Shown: positions 1 to 6,582 of the stretch, in pieces
How positions within the stretch are numbered: the first letter of the stretch is position 1
How the letters are laid out: each line of letters begins with the position of its first letter
From: Nanobdellati archaeon
Lineage (GTDB): Archaea > EX4484-52 > JAADEF01
DNA: 7,597 nucleotides
Reading direction: 5' to 3'
NCBI GenBank assembly: GCA_015520895.1
Contig: WAPH01000037.1
Span: 1-7,597 of the forward strand
Translations under genes and position numbers: made by a program
Notes under the pieces: generated by a model
Database searches by the model: none
The model's input: only the letters and a program-made list of their open reading frames with translations
What the model was told of the DNA's origin: nothing

Positions 1-131
1 TTTAAAATCTTTTTTATTGCTTATATTTTTTGCTTTACTGATTTCTGGGATATTAGAGGTGTTAAAAGTATTTTTTTTAGAAAAAGAAATCTTTTCGTTG
101 GTAGATATATTTAGTCGAATACTAACTTTAA
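1..131 (+). repeat. 131-bp direct repeat, copy 1
   Basis: This stretch is identical to 592-722. The match ends on the right at base 132 (A here, G at 723) and runs to the very first base of the window on the left, so its full length is unknown. It codes for the same 43 residues in both places because the 591-bp offset keeps frame. Confidence 0.95.
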
Positions 132-961
132 AAATAATATATCCAAAAAAAAGTATCATTAATAAATATAAGATAAGGAAATACATATTTTCTCTTGTAC
201 CCATATTTATATATACCTTTTATTATATTAATATTATTATGTTGTTTAACGTTTTTATAAAGTCTTTAAAAATAAGTATCAGAGAATGGAAATATTTTCT
301 TTTATTGAGTTCTGGAATTTTTATAAATTTTCAAGTATTTTACTTAAAAGAGCATTTTCAATCTACTTACAAAATATTGGCTTACGCTCTAGCTTTTATA
401 TACACTTTATTTATGATAGTTTCATCTTTTTCTTTATGGGGTCGAGTAACTCGCTATACATACAACCTTCCTTTATATAGTATTCTTGAGAACATTAAAC
501 ATAGTCTATATTCTGCGCTTATATTTATTGCTTATGTTACAATTTTAGGAACTACGATGCATTTCGTTCTTACAATTATAGAAAGTATTATTTTAAAATC
601 TTTTTTATTGCTTATATTTTTTGCTTTACTGATTTCTGGGATATTAGAGGTGTTAAAAGTATTTTTTTTAGAAAAAGAAATCTTTTCGTTGGTAGATATA
701 TTTAGTCGAATACTAACTTTAAGATTTTGGACTTCTTATTTTTTACTAGTAATTTTTATAACTTTTTCATATTACACGGCAGATATTATTTTAAGTTATT
801 TAAATAATTTGTTTAATCAATCTTCATGGTTTAAGTTGATTTCTTCTATAATTAGAAGTCTAGTTTCAGGATATACTCTTATAACTTCTATTGTTTTCTT
901 CATTACTGTTTTTGACCTTCAAAAAGATAGCGAACTTATCATTTCCGATGATCTTGTTTAA
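2..961 (+). CDS. Multi-pass membrane protein, 5' partial, with internal duplication
   Basis: The frame is open from the left edge to a TAA at 959-961, giving at least 319 residues, so the true start lies outside the window or has been lost. The product is very rich in Phe, Ile, Leu and Tyr, with several hydrophobic stretches long enough to span a membrane, separated by short basic loops. I see no signal peptide, catalytic motif or recognised family. Residues 1-43 recur exactly as residues 198-240, coded by a 131-bp direct repeat with an in-frame offset of 591 bp. After copy 1 the protein continues KIIYPKKSIIN; after copy 2 it continues RFWTSYFLLV. The last 96 bp overlap the end of the convergent TrhP-like gene. 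Coding is likely because the frame stays open for 320 codons in AT-rich DNA, but the function is unknown and the 5' part may be an assembly artefact. Confidence 0.6.
   Translation, partial: LKSFLLLIFFALLISGILEVLKVFFLEKEIFSLVDIFSRILTLKIIYPKKSIINKYKIRKYIFSLVPIFIYTFYYINIIMLFNVFIKSLKISIREWKYFLLLSSGIFINFQVFYLKEHFQSTYKILAYALAFIYTLFMIVSSFSLWGRVTRYTYNLPLYSILENIKHSLYSALIFIAYVTILGTTMHFVLTIIESIILKSFLLLIFFALLISGILEVLKVFFLEKEIFSLVDIFSRILTLRFWTSYFLLVIFITFSYYTADIILSYLNNLFNQSSWFKLISSIIRSLVSGYTLITSIVFFITVFDLQKDSELIISDDLV
592..722 (+). repeat. 131-bp direct repeat, copy 2
   Basis: This is the exact second copy of bases 1-131, with no substitution even at third codon positions. Such identity means the duplication is very recent, maintained by conversion, or created during assembly. 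Confidence 0.95.
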
Positions 962-2134
962 CGTTACGATTATAGGTGTTTCTTTACCACCATGTACGCA
1001 TTCTTTGTTTTCCAGGTCTCTTATGTTTAATACCTTTGCTTTTTCAAACTCTAATCTGTTATTAGGTAATAGAATTTCTATTTCATCTCCTTCACATATT
1101 TTGTTTTTAGGGATTACTAAGTAAGAATTATCGCTTATCTTTTCAATTACTTTACCGACATATTGATATGTTTGCAAGGAAGTACTATAGTTTATTGTTT
1201 GTAATTCAGATGGTTTTACTTTATCTAAGTATGATTCGAAAAATCCGCGATTAGATGTTGCTTTTAAGACGTTCATTACTTTTTCATAATCGATTTCATT
1301 TCCTTTTTTAAGTTGGTTAAGAGCATATGCGTATGCTTTGGTTACTGCTGATACATAGAATTCGGATTTATTTCTTCCTTCTATTTTAAAGGATGTTATA
1401 CCTGCATTAACTAATTCCTTTAATCTTTTTATTAAACATAGGTCTTTAGAACTTAAAAGATAACTACCTTTATCATCTTCTTCTATGATAATTTCGTTGT
1501 CAGGGTCCTTTTCTTCTATAAGTTTAATCTTATACTTCCACCTGCATGGCTGAGCACATACTCCTTGAAAGGGATTACGTTGAGCAAAATATGCTGATAA
1601 GAAACATCTTCCAGAGTAAGCCATACATACACTGCCATGAATAAAAAACTCTAATTCCATTTTAGGTACTCTTTTATGAATCTCTTTTATTTCTTCTATG
1701 CTTAATTCTCGAGCTAATATTACTCTTGATATTCCCTGTTTATGCCAAAACCTAACTGCACGTGCATTTGTTGTATTAGCTTGAACCGATAAATGTAAAG
1801 TTGCATTAGGAAATTCCTCTTTAAAAATATCTAAAACACCAGGATCGCTAATTATATAAGCGTCAGGTTTGTATTTATCTATTTGCTTTATTGTTTCTAT
1901 AAATGGCTTTTCATTAAAATAACGTGGAAAAAAATTGACAGTAATATAAACTTTTTTTCCTAACTTATGTGCATATTTTATTCCCTTTCCTAAACTTTCA
2001 AGAGTGAATTTATTCTCTTTTACTCGTAAAGAATAAGAAGGTAACCCTGCATAAACTGAATCCGCTCCGTAAGCAAAAGCATATTTTAACTTATCTAAAT
2101 CTCCTGCAGGTGCTAAAAGTTCTAAAGACTGCAT
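866..2134 (-). CDS. trhP: U32-family tRNA hydroxylation protein, TrhP/YegQ type
   Basis: The 422-residue product matches the TrhP (YegQ) branch of peptidase family U32 almost end to end. In E. coli, TrhP is needed for prephenate-dependent hydroxylation of uridine 34 in certain tRNAs; proteolysis is not the established role. Visible signatures are LLAPAGDLDKLKYAFAYGAD at the N-terminus, HLSVQAN near 114-120, and the cysteine set C170-x6-C177-x15-C193-x3-C197 within HGSVCMAYSGRC and GVCAQPCRW. SSKDL near 228-232 and FKIEGR at 249-254 follow, then a C-terminal beta-barrel from about 322 to 405. The ATG at 2132-2134 is preferred over a TTG at 2158 because homology begins right after it and a TATA-like box sits about 28 bases upstream. 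The gene follows TFB on the same strand after 37 bases. It ends in TGA and overlaps the convergent membrane gene by 96 bp. The substrate in this organism is inferred. Confidence 0.9.
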   Translation of the reverse strand: MQSLELLAPAGDLDKLKYAFAYGADSVYAGLPSYSLRVKENKFTLESLGKGIKYAHKLGKKVYITVNFFPRYFNEKPFIETIKQIDKYKPDAYIISDPGVLDIFKEEFPNATLHLSVQANTTNARAVRFWHKQGISRVILARELSIEEIKEIHKRVPKMELEFFIHGSVCMAYSGRCFLSAYFAQRNPFQGVCAQPCRWKYKIKLIEEKDPDNEIIIEEDDKGSYLLSSKDLCLIKRLKELVNAGITSFKIEGRNKSEFYVSAVTKAYAYALNQLKKGNEIDYEKVMNVLKATSNRGFFESYLDKVKPSELQTINYSTSLQTYQYVGKVIEKISDNSYLVIPKNKICEGDEIEILLPNNRLEFEKAKVLNIRDLENKECVHGGKETPIIVTLNKIIGNDKFAIFLKVKNSNEENNRSYKSIS

Positions 2135-2156
2135 AAAACAATTATAAAGAAAAAAC

Positions 2157-2169
2157 AAAATTTAAAAAA
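2157..2169 (-). promoter_or_regulatory. TATA-like box for a leaderless trhP transcript
   Basis: On the minus strand this reads TTTTTTAAATTTT, centred about 28-29 bases before the ATG at 2134. That is the spacing expected when transcription starts at the start codon. No Shine-Dalgarno site precedes that ATG, which fits a leaderless message. The box lies just downstream of the TFB stop codon, so trhP may be transcribed separately as well as by readthrough. Confidence 0.45.
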
Positions 2170-2171
2170 GA

Positions 2172-3191
2172 TCATTCTTTTATTTCTTCTATTAACTTCT
2201 CATCTTCTGCCATAAGTTGCTGCATAAGTTCCGCTTTCTTCTTTCTTCCTCTTTTACTTTCTTCTTGTTCACTTTCTATTATTCTTTCAATTTCTTGTTC
2301 GATTCCTAATTTTTCGATAAGATCTTTATATCTATTTCTTATTGTGACTTCTGTGACTCCTACAACATCTGCAATGTCTCTTTGGGTTCTTCGTTCTCCT
2401 TCGAGTACTGCTGCAATGTATAAAGCTGCAGCAGCTATACCTGTAGGACCTTTACCTGATGTTAATTCTTCATCTGAAGTTTGTTTTAATATCTCTCTCG
2501 CCCTTGCTTGTACGGTACCAGATAAACCTAAAAGTGATGCAAATCTAGGAACATATTCTTCTGCTTTAGCAGGTAATATTCTTATACCCATCTCTCTCGC
2601 TATATATCTATATGCTCTTCCAATTTCTCTTTTTTCAATACCTGACGCTGCAGCCATCTCTGTTAATGTTCTAGGTGTTCCTTCTTCTCTTGCAACTGCG
2701 TAAATTAGTGCAGTAATTATAGTTTCCATGCTCCTTCCTCTTACTAAACCCATATCTATAGCTTTTTCATATAGTCGTGCTACTTTTTCATGAACGGATT
2801 TAGGTAATCCTAAATAACTTATTTGTCTAGATAATTCTGATAAAGTATAAGATAGATTTCTATCTTTGGATTTTGTTAATCTTTTATTCCATTTTCTTAA
2901 CCTATAGTATTGAGCTCTTTTCTTAGAAGATACTTTATAAAGTTCGCTTACACCCCTTCCTATTTCAGTAGTTAAGCCTCTATCATGTTTAGTAAAGGTT
3001 ATTGGTGCTCCGGTCCTCATTTTCTTTTCTTGTTGAGATGTATCAAAAGCTCGCCATTCTGCAGATGTATCAATGATATCTGTTTCTACAACAGCACCAC
3101 AGGTTTTACATATTACTTCTCCATGGGTTTCATCTCTGAAGAACTCTTCGCCCCCACAAGCAGGGCATTTTAATTTTTTATTTTTTTCCAA
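2172..3191 (-). CDS. tfb: Transcription initiation factor IIB (TFB)
   Basis: TFB bridges TBP bound at the TATA box and RNA polymerase and sets the transcription start site. The 339-residue product has an N-terminal zinc ribbon (C9-x2-C12 and C28-x2-C31), then a B-finger/linker region with SAEWRAFD. Two cyclin-like repeats follow at about 105-200 and 205-300; the second includes the helix-turn-helix RTQRDIADVVGVTEVTIRNR that contacts the BRE. A charged tail of about 35-40 residues, rich in Glu and Lys, extends beyond the usual TFB end. The TTG at 3189-3191 is chosen because GAGGTG lies six bases upstream; GTG codons at 3200 and 3197 overlap that site and would leave no spacing. The gene ends in TGA. 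It is divergent from the methyltransferase gene and followed by trhP. Family assignment is very secure; the exact start is less so. Confidence 0.95.
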   Translation of the reverse strand: MEKNKKLKCPACGGEEFFRDETHGEVICKTCGAVVETDIIDTSAEWRAFDTSQQEKKMRTGAPITFTKHDRGLTTEIGRGVSELYKVSSKKRAQYYRLRKWNKRLTKSKDRNLSYTLSELSRQISYLGLPKSVHEKVARLYEKAIDMGLVRGRSMETIITALIYAVAREEGTPRTLTEMAAASGIEKREIGRAYRYIAREMGIRILPAKAEEYVPRFASLLGLSGTVQARAREILKQTSDEELTSGKGPTGIAAAALYIAAVLEGERRTQRDIADVVGVTEVTIRNRYKDLIEKLGIEQEIERIIESEQEESKRGRKKKAELMQQLMAEDEKLIEEIKE

Positions 3192-3197
3192 GAACAC

Positions 3198-3203
3198 CAC
3201 CTC
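3198..3203 (-). promoter_or_regulatory. Shine-Dalgarno site that decides the TFB start
   Basis: GAGGTG on the minus strand, six bases before TTG at 3191. The cdc48 gene has the same core, GAGGTG, five bases before its ATG. This match favours the TTG over the two overlapping GTG codons as the true TFB start. Confidence 0.65.
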
Positions 3204-3206
3204 AAC

Positions 3207-3262
3207 AGAAAGTTTTTTAAAACTTACTTTTATCTTTAATAGAAAAATTTAAAAAACTTTCT
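3207..3262. repeat. 15-bp perfect inverted repeat in the TFB/methyltransferase promoter region
   Basis: AGAAAGTTTTTTAAA at 3207-3221 is the exact reverse complement of TTTAAAAAACTTTCT at 3248-3262, with 26 bases between. Each arm resembles a BRE plus TATA box, so the pair may be two opposed promoter elements. A binding site for a regulator is the alternative. Confidence 0.8.
3245..3262 (-). promoter_or_regulatory. BRE/TATA promoter of TFB
   Basis: On the minus strand this reads AGAAAG followed by TTTTTTAAATTT, a BRE-plus-TATA arrangement very like CGAAAACTTTTTAAAT before cdc48. It lies about 45 bases upstream of the Shine-Dalgarno site, so the predicted leader is roughly 20-25 bases. Bases 3248-3262 form one arm of a 15-bp perfect inverted repeat. 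Confidence 0.55.
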
Positions 3263-3266
3263 CATA

Positions 3267-3279
3267 AAATATATATAAT
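3267..3279 (+). promoter_or_regulatory. TATA box of the methyltransferase gene
   Basis: AAATATATATAAT, centred near 3273, predicts transcription starting at about 3298-3305, at or just before the ATG at 3305. The message would therefore be leaderless or nearly so. Confidence 0.5.
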
Positions 3280-3304
3280 TGACCATTCGTAAGTGGTTAT
3301 AACT

Positions 3305-4006
3305 ATGATGTTAAAACAAGACGTTTTAGTTAATATAAAAAGAATATACGATGAAGCTCGTCGAAATTCTTTAGTTTCGTTTGAAAAGCGTTACAGCCAT
3401 AACTCTCCTCTTTATCGTATATATTTAGATTGGATAAGAGAATGGAGTAAAAAGGAACAATCACTAGAGTATTATTGTATAAAAGTACAGCCCATAATAA
3501 TAGATACACTTGCTACTATAGAATTAATAAAAGATCTTGTAGGTGTTGAGTATAAAGGAGAATTGATTGATGTAGGGTGTGGTTGTGGATTATTTACTTT
3601 GGAATTAGCTCAGCGATTACCTTATGCTCAAATTATAGGTATGGATAAAGAAGATTATTCTTCCTTCTTTGAAGAATTAAAGAAACATGAATCTTATTGG
3701 GTAAGAAATTTAAAAAACGCTAAATACGTTGTAAAGAGTGTAGAAGAATATTTTAACAATATCGAGAATGAGATAGAACAAAAAGAAAGAATATTATGTT
3801 TGTTCAATATGCCTTACGGGGTTACATCTTATTTATTAAATAAATTACCTCATACTAGGGCTTATCATGCTGTTATGGGTAATTTTGATATATTTAGTTT
3901 CTCTAAAGTACCTTTTTTAACAGCGTCAAGAAAAGATATAGATGTGATCTTTTTAGAAATACCAGATGTTATCACAGAAGTGTTGGTTATAGCCTATAAA
4001 CGTTAG
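3305..4006 (+). CDS. Class I SAM-dependent methyltransferase, substrate unknown
   Basis: The 233-residue product has a class I Rossmann methyltransferase core. Motif I is LIDVGCGCG at about 87-95, the acidic end of strand 2 is GMDKED near 112-117, and a motif IV-like NMPYG lies at 168-172. About 80 mostly helical, charged residues precede the core, and no RNA-binding or target-recognition domain is evident. The NMPY motif recalls the N/D-P-P-Y motif of amino-methylating enzymes, but this does not identify a substrate. ATG 3305 is preferred over GTG 3293 because of the TATA spacing; ATG 3308 is also possible. The frame ends in TAG followed directly by TGA. It stands alone between TFB (divergent) and cdc48 (84 bases downstream, with its own promoter), so context does not reveal its target. 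Confidence 0.75.
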   Translation: MMLKQDVLVNIKRIYDEARRNSLVSFEKRYSHNSPLYRIYLDWIREWSKKEQSLEYYCIKVQPIIIDTLATIELIKDLVGVEYKGELIDVGCGCGLFTLELAQRLPYAQIIGMDKEDYSSFFEELKKHESYWVRNLKNAKYVVKSVEEYFNNIENEIEQKERILCLFNMPYGVTSYLLNKLPHTRAYHAVMGNFDIFSFSKVPFLTASRKDIDVIFLEIPDVITEVLVIAYKR

Positions 4007-4009
4007 TGA

Positions 4010-4035
4010 ATTATTTTTTATTCTAAATCTTTTCG
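4010..4035 (+). terminator. T-rich terminator after the methyltransferase gene
   Basis: A T-rich run (ATTATTTTTTATTC, then ATCTTTTC) follows the tandem stop codons. Archaeal termination often uses oligo-T tracts without a hairpin; none is seen here. Confidence 0.4.
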
Positions 4036-4042
4036 AACAAAC

Positions 4043-4058
4043 CGAAAACTTTTTAAAT
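4043..4058 (+). promoter_or_regulatory. BRE/TATA promoter of cdc48
   Basis: CGAAAAC followed by TTTTTAAAT is a good archaeal BRE plus TATA. Transcription starting about 26 bases on would begin near 4080 and give a leader of roughly 14 bases containing the Shine-Dalgarno site. Confidence 0.65.
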
Positions 4059-4081
4059 AAAACTTAATTAATTATAAAATT

Positions 4082-4089
4082 AGAGGTGA
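4082..4089 (+). promoter_or_regulatory. Shine-Dalgarno site of cdc48
   Basis: AGAGGTGA is complementary to the usual archaeal 16S rRNA 3' end and lies four to five bases before ATG 4094. Confidence 0.75.
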
Positions 4090-4093
4090 AAAA

Positions 4094-6226
4094 ATGGTAG
4101 AGAAAAAAGATGGTTATGTGATATTGGAGGTTGCTGAGGCTTATAAGAATGATGTTGGTAGAGGTATAGCGAGATTAGATACTAATACTATGAAAGAACT
4201 TAATTTAAATCCAGGAGATATTGTTCTTATTGAAGGACAGAGTAAAGCAGCAGCTATCGTATGGAGGGCAAGACCAGAAGATGAAGGTTTAGGTGTTATT
4301 AGAATAGATGGTATTACTCGTGGTAATGCTGGAACTTCGTTAGGAGAGAAGGTAAAAGTTAGGAAGATTGATGCACAAGTTGCTCAAAGCATAACTATAG
4401 CTCCAACAGAGGAGATAAGGTTTGCTGTTGATCCTGAGATGTTCTTTAAAGAGAGAATGTATGGTAAAGCATATTTGAAGGGTAATAAACTTGTTGTGAA
4501 TGTTCTTGGTACACCTTTCTACTTCATTGTTACTGCTACTCAACCAAAGGGTGTAGTTATTGTTGGTAATGAAACTCGTATAAATGTAAGTGAGAGAGTT
4601 GTAAGCGAAGAAGCGCATAAGATACCTTCTGTCACCTATGAGGATATTGGTGGGTTGCAAGAGGAAATTATGAAAATTCGTGAGATGGTTGAGTTGCCCT
4701 TGAAGCATCCTGAAATATTTGAAACCTTGAATATAACTCCACCTAAAGGAGTATTGCTTTACGGACCGCCAGGTACGGGTAAGACCTTGCTTGCTAAGGC
4801 AGTGGCGAATGAAGCAGAGGCTAACTTCTACAGTATCAATGGACCAGAAATAATGAACAAATATTACGGTGAGAGTGAAAAGGCATTACGTGATATATTT
4901 GAGGAGGCCGAGAAGAATTCTCCGAGTATCATCTTCATAGACGAGATTGACGCTATTGCACCTAAAAGAGAAGAAGCTCATGGAGATGTTGAGAGAAGAA
5001 TAGTGGCACAACTCTTAACTTTAATGGATGGTTTGAAAGGTAGGGGGCAAGTCATTGTCATAGGAGCAACTAACAGACCTGATGATATAGATCCTGCTTT
5101 AAGGAGACCAGGAAGGTTTGATAGAGAGATTGAGATTGGCGTACCTGATAGGAATGCGAGGAAGGAAATTTTACAGATAAAAACAAGAGGTATGCCATTA
5201 TCAGAAGATGTTGATCTCGATAAATTAGCAGATCTAACTCATGGTTATACTGGTGCTGATATTGAGGCTTTGGTTAAAGAGGCTGCATTAAGAGCTGTTA
5301 GACGTATAGTGCCAGATGTTCAGGAGTTTGAAGGCGGTAAGTTGCCAGCAGAGATCTTGCAAAAGCTAAAGGTCAATATGCAAGATTTCATGGATGCTTA
5401 TAAGATCGTGCAGCCTTCAGCTTTGAGAGAAGTATTAATACAAAAACCAAACGTGAGATGGGAAGATATTGGTGATTTGGAAGAAGCAAAGCAGCAGTTA
5501 AGAGAGGTTGTTGAATGGCCTTTAAAGTATCCACAAGATTTTGAGAAACTCGGTATTAAACCTCCTAAGGGTGTAGTTTTACATGGACCGCCAGGTACGG
5601 GTAAAACCTTGCTTGCTAAGGCAGTGGCGAATGAGGCAGAGGCCAATTTTATAGCAGTAAAGGGACCTGAACTAATAAGTAAGTGGGTAGGAGAAAGTGA
5701 GAAGCACATTCGTGAGGTTTTCAGGAAGGCAAGACAAGCAGCCCCAACTATAATATTCTTTGATGAGATAGATTCTATAGCATCAGCAAGAGGAACTGGT
5801 TTAGATTCAGGCGTGACAGAAAGAATGGTTAATCAGTTGCTTACTGAGTTAGATGGTATAGAGGAGTTAGAGAAAGTTATTGTTATTGCTGCGACTAACA
5901 GAATAGATTTAATAGATCCTGCTTTGTTAAGACCTGGAAGATTTGATAGAATCATAGAAATAAAGATGCCTGATGAGAAGGCAAGATTGGAGATATTTAA
6001 AGTGCATACAAGGAAGATGCCTTTGGCTAAAGATGTGAAATTAGAGGAATTGGCTAAAGAAACAGAAGGATTCACAGGAGCGGACATAGAAGCTGTGTGT
6101 AGAGAGGCAGCAATGAATGCTTTAAGAGAAGCAAGAGCTAAAGGTAAAGAGGTTAAGGAGGTTAAGAAGAAGCACTTTGAAGAAGCGATTAAGAAGGTTA
6201 AGGAGAGTGTGGAGAGAAGGAAGTGA
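4094..6226 (+). CDS. cdc48: Cdc48/VAT-type AAA+ unfoldase ATPase
   Basis: The 710-residue product is a complete archaeal Cdc48/VAT/p97 homologue, a cytosolic hexamer that unfolds proteins and can feed the proteasome. The N domain (about 1-185) is followed by two AAA modules. D1 has Walker A GPPGTGKT at 224-231, an aromatic pore loop KYYG at 256-259, Walker B IIFIDEID at 279-286 and arginine fingers R338 and R341. D2 has Walker A at 498-505, pore loop KWVG at 530-533 and Walker B IIFFDEID at 553-560. All key residues for hydrolysis and threading are present. Length is slightly short of the usual 730-750 because the C-terminal tail is brief; it ends in ESVERRK with no HbYX proteasome-docking motif. 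ATG 4094 is supported by Shine-Dalgarno spacing. It ends in TGA and appears monocistronic. The Walker A regions of D1 and D2 are unusually alike at the DNA level. Confidence 0.97.
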   Translation: MVEKKDGYVILEVAEAYKNDVGRGIARLDTNTMKELNLNPGDIVLIEGQSKAAAIVWRARPEDEGLGVIRIDGITRGNAGTSLGEKVKVRKIDAQVAQSITIAPTEEIRFAVDPEMFFKERMYGKAYLKGNKLVVNVLGTPFYFIVTATQPKGVVIVGNETRINVSERVVSEEAHKIPSVTYEDIGGLQEEIMKIREMVELPLKHPEIFETLNITPPKGVLLYGPPGTGKTLLAKAVANEAEANFYSINGPEIMNKYYGESEKALRDIFEEAEKNSPSIIFIDEIDAIAPKREEAHGDVERRIVAQLLTLMDGLKGRGQVIVIGATNRPDDIDPALRRPGRFDREIEIGVPDRNARKEILQIKTRGMPLSEDVDLDKLADLTHGYTGADIEALVKEAALRAVRRIVPDVQEFEGGKLPAEILQKLKVNMQDFMDAYKIVQPSALREVLIQKPNVRWEDIGDLEEAKQQLREVVEWPLKYPQDFEKLGIKPPKGVVLHGPPGTGKTLLAKAVANEAEANFIAVKGPELISKWVGESEKHIREVFRKARQAAPTIIFFDEIDSIASARGTGLDSGVTERMVNQLLTELDGIEELEKVIVIAATNRIDLIDPALLRPGRFDRIIEIKMPDEKARLEIFKVHTRKMPLAKDVKLEELAKETEGFTGADIEAVCREAAMNALREARAKGKEVKEVKKKHFEEAIKKVKESVERRK

Positions 6227-6231
6227 AATAG

Positions 6232-6247
6232 TTTGTTTTTCTTTTTT
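6232..6247 (+). terminator. T-rich terminator of cdc48
   Basis: TTTGTTTTTCTTTTTT begins six bases after the cdc48 stop. It fits an archaeal oligo-T terminator and separates cdc48 from the convergent zinc-ribbon locus. Confidence 0.6.
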
Positions 6248-6271
6248 GCTACTTTATTATTTATTTAAACT

Positions 6272-6403
6272 TTACTAAAATCGAAAAAGATATACGACTA
6301 CAATACCTACTACTATAACCAAAAAAATTATCCAAAATAGCCAACTTCTTCTTTTTACCTAAGAGATAGGATAATAGAATTCATTTAATCCTTTTGGTTG
6401 TAC
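6272..6403 (-). other. Readthrough extension of the zinc-ribbon frame: linker and transmembrane anchor
   Basis: After the TAG at 6404-6406 the same frame reads VQPKGLNEFYYPIS, a second TAG (6359-6361), then VKRRSW and a hydrophobic run of about 20 residues (LFWIIFLVIVVGIVVVYLF), ending RF with TAG-TAA at 6272-6277. This looks like a cytoplasmic linker, a basic positive-inside signal and a single membrane span. The anchor segment has no ATG, GTG or TTG before its hydrophobic run, so it cannot easily be a separate gene. It could be made by amber readthrough or recoding, giving a membrane-anchored zinc-ribbon protein of about 88 residues. Otherwise it is the relic of a longer gene broken by two amber mutations. 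No TAA or TGA interrupts the frame. Confidence 0.5.
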
Positions 6404-6541
6404 CTAGGTAATGGTTCTACCACAACGGACACATCTTTGTCTCCATTGGATTACGTTACTAGAGTATATATTTACATATGTCGCTCTTCCCCATTTGTGG
6501 ATTCCCCATTTGCATAAAAAATGTTTTGTCCTTTCTGACAT
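6404..6541 (-). CDS. Small zinc-ribbon protein, 45 residues to the first TAG
   Basis: This short minus-strand frame starts with ATG at 6539-6541 and reaches TAG at 6404-6406. The product has C10-KWGI-H15-KW, then R36-C37-VR-C40-G, so one Cys/His pair and one Cys-x2-Cys knuckle could bind a single zinc ion. The arrangement C-x4-H-x-W followed by R-C-x2-C-G recalls small DUF1660-like phage and accessory zinc-ribbon proteins; I suggest that only as a resemblance. A TATA-like box about 28 bases before the ATG supports a leaderless transcript and the chosen start. The frame does not become non-coding after the TAG: see the readthrough extension at 6272-6403. Function is unknown. A DNA, RNA or protein contact role would be a guess. 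Confidence 0.65.
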   Translation of the reverse strand: MSERTKHFLCKWGIHKWGRATYVNIYSSNVIQWRQRCVRCGRTIT

Positions 6542-6562
6542 AAAATAAAATATACACTTTGG

Positions 6563-6575
6563 AAAAATATATGTT
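6563..6575 (-). promoter_or_regulatory. TATA-like box of the zinc-ribbon gene
   Basis: On the minus strand this reads AACATATATTTTT, centred about 28 bases before ATG 6541, as for a leaderless archaeal message. No Shine-Dalgarno site is visible before that ATG. The box lies between the stop of the upstream membrane locus (6583) and the zinc-ribbon start. Confidence 0.45.
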
Positions 6576-6582
6576 TTTATTC

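Noticed and set aside
286..480. Plus-strand frame of 64 codons inside the left membrane gene
   Set aside because: It is a shifted reading of the same T-rich DNA, without its own start signals.
2135..2158. TTG start eight codons upstream for the TrhP-like protein
   Set aside because: The extra residues MFFLYNCF have no counterpart in the family, and the TATA-like box would overlap this start. ATG 2134 fits both homology and promoter spacing.
2344..2703. Plus-strand open frame of 119 codons opposite TFB
   Set aside because: It is the antisense of a highly conserved TFB coding region and has no family resemblance.
4340..4708. Minus-strand open frame of 122 codons opposite the Cdc48 N domain
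   Set aside because: It lies fully inside a conserved gene and the translation has no recognisable features. The minus-strand frames at 5398-5709 and 5833-6087 are rejected for the same reason.
6401..6410. TACCTAGGTA palindrome at the first TAG as a recombination site or intron boundary
   Set aside because: It is only 10 bp, has no partner elsewhere except the looser CTTAGGTA at the second TAG, and shows no bulge-helix-bulge fold.
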